A stretch of DNA of 64,000 nucleotides from Cristatella mucedo (lineage: Eukaryota > Bryozoa > Phylactolaemata > Cristatellidae), in assembly GCA_009760855.2 (NCBI GenBank), contig WPIO01000092.1, forward strand, positions 1,362,501 through 1,426,500, written 5' to 3'. Below the pieces are notes generated by a model, which saw only the letters and a list, made by a program, of their open reading frames with translations, was not told the origin of the DNA and made no database searches. Positions 44,544 through 55,600 of the stretch are shown here, piece by piece. The stretch's first letter is position 1. Every line of letters begins with the position of its first letter. Both the position numbers and the translations under genes were made by a program.

Positions 44544-44799
44544 CGTTACCTGTGCAAGACCTACGTACGTTACCTGTGCAAGACTCACGTGCCTTACCTG
44601 TGCAAGACTCACGTGCCTTACCTGTGCAAGACTCACGCGCCTTACCTGCGCAAGACTCACGTGCCTTACACGTGCAAGACTCACGCGCCTTACCTGCGCA
44701 AGACTCACGTGCCTTACACGTGCAAGACTCACGCGCCTTACCTGTGTAAGACTTACGCGCCTTACCTGTGCAAGCCTTACGTGCCTTACCTGTGCAAGA
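44544..44799. repeat. 24-bp minisatellite with 48-bp higher-order period
   Basis: About 10.7 tandem copies of a 24-bp unit (CTTACCTGTGCAAGACTCAC plus GTGC or GCGC). In the middle the units alternate in two versions (TACCTGCGCAAG/TACACGTGCAAG), giving a 48-bp period. The length is a multiple of three, so long frames are open on both strands; they are repeat artefacts. CACGTG occurs six times. Confidence 0.95.
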
Positions 44800-44834
44800 T
44801 TCTGCGAATGCCATCAGCCATCAGTTTGACGAAC

Positions 44835-45012
44835 CGGTGACCATGAGGGTATCCGCGTTTGTCTTAGCATGCCTGCCTGATATTTGTTTTTTAGACGATA
44901 CCGTGCATGCACTAATCCTTGGTTATTAATTCTCTTGCAGCAAGTTTTTAAGCACCTGGGTAGCTATAAGCTCGACTATGACGCTATGCAAATGACATAT
45001 TATTATTATTGT
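44835..45012 (+). mobile_element. Repeat family C copy
   Basis: GGTGACCATGAGGGTATCCG, ATTAATTCTCTTGCAGCAAG, TTTTTAAGCACCTGGGTAGC and GACGCTATGCAAATGACATA, then TTATTATTATT. It aligns with 34959-35195 and 62403-62602. Confidence 0.65.
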
Positions 45013-45039
45013 AATTCTTTTTACAGAATCTCGCTTATC

Positions 45040-45235
45040 TTTAATAATTAAAGCGAGAAAGTTCGTCCTAACTTCCGTCACGGGGCAAGATGGCGAACTG
45101 CCGTCTCGCGGCAAGATGATGCAGCATTATTTTCCGTGATGGATCTGCTATGACCCAGCGAAGTGAGTCGACAGGCCAGGCGGAAGTGAGCTGCTCGTCT
45201 AAGCGAGTTCACAAAATCCCGCTAGTTATATAGAG
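45040..45235 (+). repeat. Dispersed repeat E, copy 2
   Basis: TTAAAGCGAGAAAGTTCGTC, ACTTCCGTCACGGGGCAAGA and CAAGATGGCGAACTGCC, then GCGAAGTGAGTCGACAGGC. The reverse-orientation partner is 29655-29860. Confidence 0.6.
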
Positions 45236-45575
45236 TTTCTCATCTGGAGCTCAATTGTGTTACAGCTCGAAGCACGAAAGAAGGCTAACTTTAGAACCTA
45301 TTGTCTGCAAAAGTAATGTATTTGGTTCACATCTGAGGTCACGCCAGAGAAGTTCAAAAAGGTAGATGAATGTCGCGATGTCAGCTAAAGAAATGCCCAC
45401 ATCTATTCTTTTTTTCACTCCTCAGTCTTTCTTGCAATCTCGCCCTCCCTCCTTTCTTTCCTCCCTCACTTCCTCCTCCTTCATCTCTCAATACTTCTAT
45501 TCATACTATTTAGTCTCACTCGCCTCTCTTTTTGTCTCTCTACCTATCCCTTTGTGTTTCATTTTCCCTTCTTCA

Positions 45576-45707
<132 letters not shown>

Positions 45708-45779
45708 TCCCCTCCCCATCTCTCCATGTCTCACTATCTGTCTATTGCAAGACTGAGTCGCCTTCTCGAGAGGGCTCTT

Positions 45780-47215
45780 TAGCGCCCAGCCCGCATCCCT
45801 CACCTTCGATCCTCCTGCCGTCGCTCGACTTGTTGGCCGATGCTTCATCGCGTCGGCTCTGCACTTACAGCGACGAGCAGCCGCAGGCGATTGCGCGTCC
45901 CTCGATTCAGTACAGGTACGGGCGACGTGCGAGTACGCCGTATTCAGCACGAGTAAAGGCGACGTCTGGATACGAAGTATTCAGCACGAGTAAAGGCGAC
46001 TCCCGGCGCTGAGCTGAGCTGAGCCACATCCACAGTGCAAGCGGCCGCAGAGCGTTTTCGCTGGCGCCCTCGACGGGCCGCCGCCGCCGCAGCAGCAGCG
46101 CCCTCTGGTATTTTTAAGTCGCTCTTATCGGGAAAGTTTCCTCGCCGATGCGCACCTTCGAGCACGATGTCGCCGCACCGTGGAGGCATCGTTGGCGGTG
46201 CCGGCTGCTAGCTAGACGATCGGGATTCTTGTAGACAATGGCGCACTCTCGGCCAGCCCAGCACGCTGGCCCTGATCGCGCGTTGGACCCATAGGTGGAA
46301 TCGTACGCGTGACAATCGCTCGTGCACTGTGGTCAGATTCTCGGCTCAGCGCGAGTGGAGCTTCGAGGTAGCGACTCACGAAATTCGTCCCGGCCGACGC
46401 CGTTGTCCGTCGGGAGGCCGGGAGGCGTTTCTTGAGTCCCTTCGGCTATTTGCTCAGCCGGCGAACGCTATGAGCTGACCAATTAGTCGACAGCACTCCA
46501 CCTCACCCCACACCCCCCCCCCCCCAACGATGCCAAGTCAGCATCCAGTAGATGTTGGCTCGCAATCTGGACGGTGACGTAAGCTCGCTCCGGTGCTCCT
46601 GTGCGCTCGCTCTTCGCTGCCGAGTTTTTTTCGTTCGGCGAGCGTGACGCGATCGGCGGACAAATGATTGTCGCCGGCGAGAAGCTGCGCCCCTTGGTGG
46701 AACCTGGAAGCGGAAATACGCTTATCACTTTGATTGGCTTCTGGATATCCTACAGCCAGCGTTCCGAGGCGGCGGCACCGCTGATTTTGGTGCGACCGGT
46801 TCGGTTGAAAAATACCAGCTGCTTTAACAAGGCCTTGCTGAGATTATGTCGTGGTTCTGTTGCTTTGGGTTTGGAATTTTCGCGACACATGTGAGGCCGA
46901 GCTCATCCGACGTGAAATCAGCGAGAGTCTCGCCGCCGCCGCGGCGTCTCGCAGTGAAGCGCCGGTAAAAGTAGCTCGACTCTCACGCGCCCGAGACTAT
47001 GTCGTTGTATCATTTAGTTTCACACCACAGGTGACGCACGATCGTTCCATCATAGTTCCGCGTAAGGCGGTGGGCAGACTCTGTCAAAAGAAGCCGTCGG
47101 AGAGGGTCCAGCTGAGACGCCCCCTCCGCCACTCAGCGATTGAGTGGAGGGCTGTCTGGATGGAGTTGTCTGACAAAGATCAGGATCAGGTACTCTTATG
47201 CTAGTAGCAGATCCA
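45780..47215. other. GC-rich island, no recognised gene
   Basis: CpG-rich unique sequence with a C14-type run at about 46506-46526. Open frames exist, e.g. 46601-46894 and 46851-47204, without recognisable domains. A segment from about 47031 to 47189 is bounded by CACAG and GGTACTC, which resemble splice sites, but I cannot assign a protein. Sequence composition changes abruptly at its right end. Confidence 0.4.
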
Positions 47216-47299
47216 AGTGGTCTTTGCAGGTATGTTGGCAATAACTTCTATTCAGATGCATCGGTTCCACGGGTAGATTTTATTCTCGCTCTAGTTAGA

Positions 47300-48945
47300 A
47301 TATGTCTCTAAGATTTCGAAAGAAGAGAGGATCTGCTAAAAACTAGGTCAGAAGAGCAGGAGCTACGCTTTCAGGCAATCTTAACATGAAAGGTAACTGT
47401 AGCAACCGCTGGCTACTCTATTACTTGCCAAACCTTTAAAGGATTGCTGGAATCTCTCAGATTCTTAAGACGTTCATCTATGAAAGAGTTTAATATCAGA
47501 AGAGACTCTCTGAAGCACATATCTCCACAATCTATCGTTAAGAACTTCTCCATATTCAGAGCAATTACCTTCTACTGATCTTAATCCCTGTCTAATAAAT
47601 TAACAACAAGAATCATAACCTCGTAAATTAATAATATAAACCGTTAGAACTAATTGGTTTGCACAGATTCTTAACTTTAAATTACATTCATAGTGAGCTC
47701 TTCATCTAGACTTACCAGTCGAATGACGGTAGTCTAGTACCTTATTATTTTCTAGTACCTTATTATTATTTGTCCCCTGAACAAAATAGCTTGTGCTCTT
47801 TTAACTTTTCTCTATCAAAAAACCTTGGTAGGCATCTCTTATAATATACTTGTATGCTAGTCTCCTCCTAAGTTCTACGTAGTGCATTGAAGTTAGTAAC
47901 TAGAAAATAATGTGAAATGTCTGCATTCTTATAAAGCAAAGATTAATATGATTCTCAAACTCTTGACTAATTATTAAAGGTGAAAGACTAATATCAAATC
48001 AATAAGCATTTTTACTAAAACCAAATATCTCAGCCAACTTTTGAATCTTAGTAACCGCTAAAGATGGCTTTCGTTCACTACTCTTAAACAGTGTATTCAA
48101 ATCTGGAATACGTGATGAATATTCAGTCTCTGATAAAACTTCAAGATCATGAATCTTTTAAGGAGGGTTATTTCTAAAATTTAATGCGCTAAGTTCACAC
48201 CATAAGGCACAATAGTTATTTTCATGGTTTTTGGTTTCTCTAGTTTGAGGAGTATACCTAGTAAACTTGGTGGACCTTGCAAATGCCTCACAAATCACCA
48301 AATATATTCCTTTTTTGGACCTTTCTTCTAATTGTTCTACCATCTTAAAGAATATTTTATCTATTGCACTTTGAAAACTTGATAATCTTTATTAATATCT
48401 GCCAATCCCCAAATAATACCGCTGTACAAGTCTTATTAGTATCACTCACTAACACTACCTTAGCGAGCATACTCATCTTTCTTTGCATTTCTAAAAGAAG
48501 ATATTATTCATGAAAACCCCAATTAAACCATGTCAATATATTTTTTAAGATTTTTAAGATCAATTTTTACAGGTTCAAATCCTTCGAACCCATAATCAAT
48601 CTCTTTTTTAGTTCTAGTCACTGTTTGTCAAATACATCCATTCATCTCCAGCTTTGACAATCCTTTAACTTCTGCCTCAAATGTGTTTTTGTTATATTGA
48701 TCTAAAGTACTACTTACAGGTTTAAAATTTAAAGATTTATCGTAAATTGTGCTAATTAGAATATCTGTATCAGTTGTAGACAGTGGAAAACATATCGCTA
48801 AAAAAGTTACCATACTTCTTTCTAAAAACTGCTTTATCACAAAATTTAGACCTATATAAGCATTAACAGCTCTCTTATCGTGATCATTGAATGCCTCATC
48901 ATAAGCCCGAGAAAGTGAAACGTTTTGAAATTCCATCATATATTG
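47300..48945 (-). pseudogene. Decayed reading frame(s) of unknown origin in AT-rich block
   Basis: Reading the minus strand from 48939, an open frame of 103 codons (48939-48628, starting MMEFQNVS) ends at a stop. The same frame stays protein-like for about 37 codons more. A second coherent stretch, 48343 to about 47800, reads protein-like in one frame with only a few stops, including an in-frame TAA at the end of the 61-codon frame at 48158. Amino-acid composition is balanced, unlike chance frames in AT-rich DNA. I recognise no domain. An endogenous viral sequence or another captured gene is possible; no assignment is made. Confidence 0.4.
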
Positions 48946-49179
48946 TAAGAATTAATTTTTAATATAAAAATTTCAAAGAGTAATCATTAAAAAATTAACA
49001 CGAATAATCATTAAAAATTAACAAGATTTAAGAAAAACGAAATAACAACATAATAAAGTATTCTATTTGTAATTGTCTTAAATAAGGAGCACTTTAGTTA
49101 TAGGTCAAAATCGGCGTCCGTAAATTTGATATAGAGAGTACTAATTTCCATCAATTCTTTAATAATATAATTAAGAATG

Positions 49180-49704
49180 CAGTGAGCCCCCAACTTCCGA
49201 AATAGGTAGGTACTGGAAAACCTGTCGTAAGCCGAATTTTCATAAGTCATGAGTGATATTTGAGAAGTTGTTCTATGATACGTTCTGACGAAGTCATAGA
49301 GAGGTAAATGAATTGAATTTATTTTTACAAATACATAACAAATAAGAAATAAATAAGAACAAATAAATACAATTATATTTACATACAATAAGGAGGATTA
49401 TAAATAGCAGTAAATAAACTAATAAATTAGCTAATGGCAAAACCATAACACTAAAAACGAGATCGAACTACATCTTACTTCTATCAAGTCACGCAAGCAA
49501 GAGAAAGCCCTCAATACCCACAATGCATAGGTGTCAGACGTTTCCTCCCTATTTTTTTCAGTATTGTCAAATCTACTGACCGCGAGCGGATTTTTAAAGT
49601 TTCTTGGGTACATTTTGATTTTGGAATTATTTTGCATGACAGTATCCGAATTCGTATCTTCAAATTTTAGTAAGTTGAACGGTCGTAAGTTGGGGGGCTG
49701 ACTT
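49180..49704. mobile_element. Possible pogo/Tigger-like element with imperfect TIRs
   Basis: The left end CAGTGAGCCCCCAACTTCCG and the right end, read inward on the minus strand, AAGTCAGCCCCCCAACTTAC are alike at most positions. Motifs of the ACTTACGA...GTTCAACTTAC kind are typical of TcMar/Tigger termini (from memory of the family). No TA target-site duplication is visible, and the interior has no transposase I recognise. Confidence 0.4.
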
Positions 49705-50031
49705 TATCTTCAAACTTGAATTTCACTAATAAATCTACTAAAGTAATAAAAGTTTTAGGGCATTTCATTATGACTTTAATTTTCTGTGCCTTATTCATGA
49801 CTATTCATATTCCAGAATTTTTTTGCTTAATTTAAAATTAATGCACAAGCGATGAGCAAAGGTCAGAATTGAAAAGTTTAATTGCATTATCTTATGTCGT
49901 ATGTGATGCCTTCAGTAGCACTAAATCACTGGTAGTGACATTGAAAAATGGAAAGTGGTGAATATAGAGGTTTTTGACACTGACTACATTGAGTAGTATA
50001 GGTTTTTTGGGATATCATTGTTATGACACTC

Positions 50032-50317
50032 TGTTCTATTACAGTGGCTCCGGTGGCTTCTACTCTAGTGGAGTCTCACGAAGACACAAGTGAGGACGTG
50101 AGCGGTAAATGAGACACTGTCTTTATTACTCTCAACGCGTAAATATATGAGAGTTCTATGAATCACAGCAGACGTCAAGAAATATAACGCACATTAGTGG
50201 CATGACGCTTCGCTGCGTCAACGGCTTAACTATTTACCACAGGTGAGGCATGTACATTAGTGTCAGGGTGTTTCGCTAATTATAAGAGTAGAAGAGAAGC
50301 CACAGGTGCACACAACA
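50032..50317 (+). mobile_element. Candidate solo LTR, copy 2 (286 bp)
   Basis: It begins TGTTCTATTACAGTGGCTCC and ends CACACAACA. Same length as, and alignable with, 38344-38629. It lies exactly at the right edge of the AT-rich block. Confidence 0.5.
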
Positions 50318-50391
50318 TCTCAGATTACGACTACCACTTCTTCATTTTTTTGTCAATCTTGAGAACCCCGCTTCTATTATAGGTTGCAAGA

Positions 50392-50515
50392 GACGAGTTG
50401 GTATGACTACTCTCAGAAGTCTTTGGGTTCAAAGGTCGTAGGTTTAATTTCATCAAAGACGCGTATCTTTTTTCCTAGCAATAAGAAAACCTTTTTGAGT
50501 TAATAGCGCTTTTAA
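50392..50515 (+). repeat. Dispersed repeat D, copy 2 (tRNA-like)
   Basis: GACGAGTTGGTATGACTACT, TCAAAGGTCGTAGGTTTAAT, CATCAAAGACGCGTATC and AATAAGAAAACCTTTTTGAG match 43965-44075. Confidence 0.6.
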
Positions 50516-50940
50516 AATCCGAAAGCTTGCGAGCTTGTCTTCACCGAACACAGCGCAGGTTTGCTGCCTTTTTCAATACTGATGAGGTTTGTAAGGTTAT
50601 TCGGCGATATTTTTTCGGGCTATTTCCTCGTTACGAGAATGAATAACGTAAATTTTGAGCTCAAACTTTCTGGACTTGCATATTAAGATCCTCTTACACC
50701 TGATTTTCATTCCAGAAATACTTTAATAGAGCAAAGCGAAGCAAGAGAACTTAGGCTAGTTAGACTTCGGCGAAAACTGCGAGTTCTGAAGTTCAACAGA
50801 AACCTCTTTCCGTGTTCTTATCCAAAGTAGCCCCATTTTAATTGATATAAATATATATTAAAACAGTGTTATGATACTCTAAGCCGTATGTAGCTTTATT
50901 TCCCCACGGCTGGTATTTAGATTTTGACAAGAGGGCGTGC
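50516..50940. other. Unassigned sequence upstream of WDR12
   Basis: Likely contains the WDR12 promoter toward its right end. No TATA box near the start codon is convincing. Confidence 0.4.
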
Positions 50941-50976
50941 ACTTGAACTACGGCGGAAGTGCCGATAAACGTCATG
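50941..50976 (+). promoter_or_regulatory. Putative WDR12 proximal promoter/5' UTR with ETS-like site
   Basis: GGCGGAAGTG at 50952-50961 matches the ETS core GGAA(G/T) in a GC-rich context, 13 bp before the ATG. The ATG context (GTCATGG: G at -3 and G at +4) fits a strong Kozak site, and CATGGCC resembles a YY1 core. Regulatory roles are inferred from motif similarity only. Confidence 0.35.
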
Positions 50977-51026
50977 GCCGCGCACGCACCGCACGTGCAG
51001 GTGAAATTCTGCACCAAGTTAAAAAA
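50974..51026 (+). CDS. WDR12: WDR12 exon 1 (coding part)
   Basis: ATG at 50974, residues 1-17 plus two bases of residue 18. It includes [11 protein letters not shown], the first strand of the NLE domain. Donor GTAATG at 51027. The exon ends in phase 2 (leftover AA). Confidence 0.9.
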
Positions 51027-52627
51027 GTAATGTATTGTAGGCTCAATTAGCGCTTGTCTGTGCAGTGCTTGTTCTAGCATATAGAGAGTCTAGTTAGACA
51101 CGTAGAACTCGGGCCCAGTCCGCGTGGGAATTATGGCAGCGGTTCATGGTGGGAATCGATCATATTGGTGCACTAGCTCTTTCCTGTTTTCTCTTAGATT
51201 CTATGACCTAAGCAGTTGCCTTGTAATTCAGTAGCCCTTTTCGCGATGTGGCTGCTATTTTACATTGACGTTGTTTCCTTTCTAGTTATGCTATCCCTGA
51301 GTCAGCGTACTCTATTCCGGGATCGCTGGATATTGGAAGTCTTAACTCGCTGGTCAACAGCACACTGAAGCAGCAAGGTATCATTAATTCATCTGCATTT
51401 TTCTATATGTGAGCCATCAATGCGCTTTTTTGAGACTAGGGATCGTGAGTACGGCTGCAGACGTTAATACTCAGTGGTAAATCACTCACGAAAATGCTCA
51501 CTAGCCTTCCAGGCCGCTTGAGGTTTCTGCTTAAATATTGTGTCTAAATGAATTCCATTGATGTTCAGCTATGTGTCTTGTTTTTCAGAAATATATGCGC
51601 TGACTCCAGTTTGATCAACTGCTACAGGGCAAAATTTGTGGTCTGACCCACGAGGCCAGCCATGGCTTGGCTCTTGGATACCTAGCTGAACTGCTGCACA
51701 TCAGTTTCAGCCTTCTCAGGTCCTGAGTGGATACCAAATTAGCCGTTTATTTTCTATGCCCAAAGATCGTTGGCGACAGATGCTTTTTCTCTGCAGATTC
51801 TAGACTGTCGAACTCACTTTCACACTTCTTACACATCGACCTCTTCTCTCCTGCTGCCAACTGTGGCACATCTTTTCCAGTCATCCTGCACTGCTAGTTC
51901 CGTACTTCTAACTCCCCCAACTGCCCTCCTGACTCAGCCTGTGAGTCAGTTTTTCTTTTTTGCCTGCAATGAATCTGTTGTCTACCGTATGCTCACCGAA
52001 TGCCACTTCGGCTTTTGAGTATGCTAAAGAAAACTCTTATGCATCCACGTAGTCACTGTGGAGTTGCAAACAGAAATACATTAAATAGCCCGAGCCTCAG
52101 TGCCATAGCTTTCTTAGCGAATGGGAAGTGCCTCTTCTGACCTAGCAAGTATATTCTTATATGCCATTTTGCACACCACGTCTTCATCCACTGTTGTGCA
52201 TTGGTTGTGTGTGCCAGTATTGCTCAAGATTGAGCTTTTCTGGTTATGCACTTTTCCAAGTTGTATGTGAATCGTTCAGTGCTGCTGTTTCTCAGGTGAT
52301 GACTCACAGCAGCATTTGGCATCGAGCTGTTCGTGCCAGTGCCACTGGGTTTAGCTGTCCCCCCCCCCCCGAGGCTACTTGTGTTATGGCAGTGGCTCGT
52401 TTGGGCACAGCTAATGGAATAACTACACCTATATCACTCGCATTGAATGGCTGTGTGAGATTGTGAGCCCTAATAATGATAATCACAATAATAGATTGCT
52501 TGCACCTCTTGCAAATGTTATTCTTGTTGTCTTTGACCAAGCTACCAATAACCATTCGATCGTGCTTCCTTTGCACAAAATGTGAAGTGCATCGAAAGAG
52601 GTTTTCTGTGGGCACTATATCAAATGA

Positions 52628-52661
<34 letters not shown>

Positions 52662-55600
52662 AAGTCTTTATTCAAGCGCTTTACAACTCACTGCAAGATA
52701 TTCAATAACCATGGGTTAATGAAATGTTTGGTGCCGTGCCTAGACAAGCATGCAATAATAAACATGCAATAGTAAAGCATGAAGACGTTTAGGGCCACCG
52801 GTTAGTGAATCTCTAGGTAGTCAAATGAACTGAATAATGCACAGGTAAGCATGCAAAGCGCACAGGAACAGAAAAGACATGTTCACTGGGGCCAAAAGAA
52901 AAGCTGCATTTTTACCTGAGAACACATGCATTTTGCATGAAGCCTTAAAGATGTAAGGTCATGGCAGGTAGTGACCATAGATGAAAGCAAGTCCAGACTT
53001 TTTGTGCTGACGAATTGAAGACTCGATCACCAGAAGATTTCAATTTAGTGCTAGGGGTGGCTGGGGATGACTAGATGCAGAGATGCTGTTGGTGCGAGAG
53101 CACCCTGAAGGAGCAAGGTCAGATTTGTAGGCTGGGGCCAGCAAGTTAAGCCACCTGTGAGCCAAACAGGCGATCTTGAAAACGATTCCTTGGCTGCTTG
53201 ATAGGCAGATATTGAGGCTCTGACAGAAGTAGTGTGCTGTGTCTGCTATGCCGTTGACGACAAACTAGGAGAGCAGCTGAGTTTTGCACCAGTTGCGCAC
53301 ATGCTTAAGGGCTGTGGCCAGGAGTCCTGATTGAAAGTAATTGCATTGATCTAGACACCATGTCACAAATGCATGGACTAGTTTGGCTGCCGTATTCTCA
53401 TCTAAGCAGGTCCTGATTTTTGCAGTATTCCTCTGCTGCTGAAAGTAGGCCGACTTGTGTAGGAAATAAGCTCATCCAATGAGATGTCGAGTTAGAATAA
53501 TCACACCCATATTATGCATAGATGGCACAAGAGTGGCATTAGATGAATCTTGGACGATGGCGAGGTGCAAAGCTGAAGGGTCGAGAGATAGGTAGAGCTG
53601 ACTGTCATTGGCATTGAAAGGAAAGTTAAGCTTGTGCTTGGAGATGGCATTAGCCAGAAGGAGAGTTTAGATAGTGAAAGGAAGAGGGCTAAGACAGAAC
53701 CCTGAGGTACCCTGAACTTGAAGTTATCACACGAGTTATCACTAAGACAAGCATGCAAAAGCACACAAGTATCATTCTTGGACCAGAATGCAAAATCAAT
53801 CAAAAATCAAATACAATCCGGTCATGGCCACCTGTTAGTAGGATCTGTGGCATCTCTCTCGATGTTGTAGGCCCTAACCCATTAGTACTGTTCGAATGGT
53901 ATCTAGGCATGTCGAGAGTTGCTCCCGACAGATCTGGTGGTCTATTGTGTCAAATACTGCTAAGAAATATCAGAGAATCAGCAGAGAGGTGTCACCATCA
54001 TCAGTGCTAATAAGCTCTATGTTAACCCAAGACCGAGTTGCTGTTCCTGTGCAAGTTTATTTGCCAGTTGACCTCAGAAAATGGAAGTAACTAATTTAGT
54101 TGTTGACCTAACGTAAAACGTACCTAAAAAAAAGCTTTTGTAAAACGTACTTAAAAAAGCTCTGGGTGCTGTTGTTATCGTATATATAAACAAATAAAAT
54201 AAATCCTAGCTGATTAACCAGCCTCTTTTGTATAGCGACAGAAGATGCTTTACGGCTATCACCGCTGCTTGCAGCAGTGATAAAGGTTCGCCGACCGCAG
54301 GAATCGAACCCACGACCTCGGGACCGAGGTTCGTTAAAGCAAGCGCTTTACCTAGTGTGCCGTCACGGATATGAGAAAATGCATAAATCTTTTATTTTAG
54401 GCGCCACCACCATCGTGAAAAGCGAATGTGATTTTCGAGAAGCTTGTTAGCCTGATGTAATTGTAACTGCTAAATGCTGTTGCTTTTTGGCTTTGACGAC
54501 AGCGCTGATTGTGAGGGTACACAGCTGTATGCCGTGGTAGCACTAGGATTCCCCTTGACAAGCCGCTAACATAATGCCCAGTTAGGTCAACAATCTTTTA
54601 CCCAGCACTTCATTACTGAGATAGCCTCTGGGCTTGTCAACACTTTACTCAGTTTAGGTTGAGATCATTTCTGTTTTTTCAGTCAGTGTTCTTTATGGGA
54701 ATAACCAAGTTTGTAATGCGTTATCGCATATTTTGTGAAGCCCTTTATTGCATCTGCTTTGTAGGAATATTAAGTGACGGAGATGCTGACGTTGAGTTTG
54801 ATTTCCTCATTCATAATGAGTTTCTGCGATCCTCAGTCCTTGCTTTTATGGAAGAGAAGGCTATATCGACGGTAAGACGAGTCATTGAGGTGTATACTAT
54901 GGTGCAGTTTGTAAATGCTGTTGCTTTTTTGCTTTGACGACAGCGCTGATTGTGGGGGTACACAGCAGTATGCCGTGGTAACACTAGGATTCCCCTTGAC
55001 AAGCTGCTAACATAATGCCCAGTTAGGTCAACAATCTTTTACCCAGCACTACATTACTGAGATAGCCTCTGGGCTTGCCAATTACAGTATTTTGGCTTTA
55101 GTGTAAACACTTGTTTTTATTTGTAGATCGCCTGATTTGCTGCTGCCCTGCATAACTAGCATAGTGAATAGGTCCTTAGCCTTTGGTCTTGTCCCTTCAA
55201 AGAGGTTTTTATTGGGCCACTCATTAAAATGCCGATGCTAGACCTGGAGAGCTTCTGCCAAGTCTCCCTATTGCCATTCCTGTCAAAGTCACTGGAGCGA
55301 GTTGTGGCAGACCAGCTAAACTGCTCTATCAGTCATAACTTCAAGCAGAGCAAGTAGCTTGCAGTCAGGTTTTAGAGTGAATCACTCCAGATAGTCAACA
55401 CTGCTGAATGTATAATGACCTTATCGGAATTCTAACTTTAGAAGTCTGTAGAGTCTGTCTGCTAGTATTGTTGGATCTCTGGGCACCATTTGGTACCATT
55501 GATCACGAAGTCTATCTTGAGCACCTGGCATCTCCATTAAGCATCACTAGAACTGCAATGGTTTTAGGTCCCACCCAATGTGAAATTTATGAGCTATACA

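Larger units (their letters stand above)
47216..50031. other. AT-rich block of foreign composition
   Basis: About 2.8 kb with much higher AT than either flank and no LINE or SINE copies, unlike every other stretch of this length nearby. It contains the decayed minus-strand frame (47300-48945) and a possible terminal-inverted-repeat element (49180-49704). A 22-23 bp direct repeat (AATAATCATTAAAAATTAAC type) occurs twice at about 48978-49022. Origin unknown. Confidence 0.6.

Noticed and set aside
44539-44840. CRISPR-like array
   Set aside because: The units are contiguous 24-bp tandem repeats without unique spacers, in a eukaryotic context. It is a minisatellite.
44541-44840. Cysteine-rich repeat protein (MRYLCKTYVRYLCKT-like)
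   Set aside because: Three frames on the + strand and others on the minus strand are all open because the repeat unit is a multiple of three without stops.
47031-47189. Coding exon between CACAG and GGTACTC
   Set aside because: Splice-like borders alone are too common. No protein similarity and no partner exon found. Left as a check item only.
48628-48939. RPA/OB-fold or viral DNA-binding protein
   Set aside because: A vague resemblance in the following decayed segment could not be supported by any clear motif, so no function is assigned.
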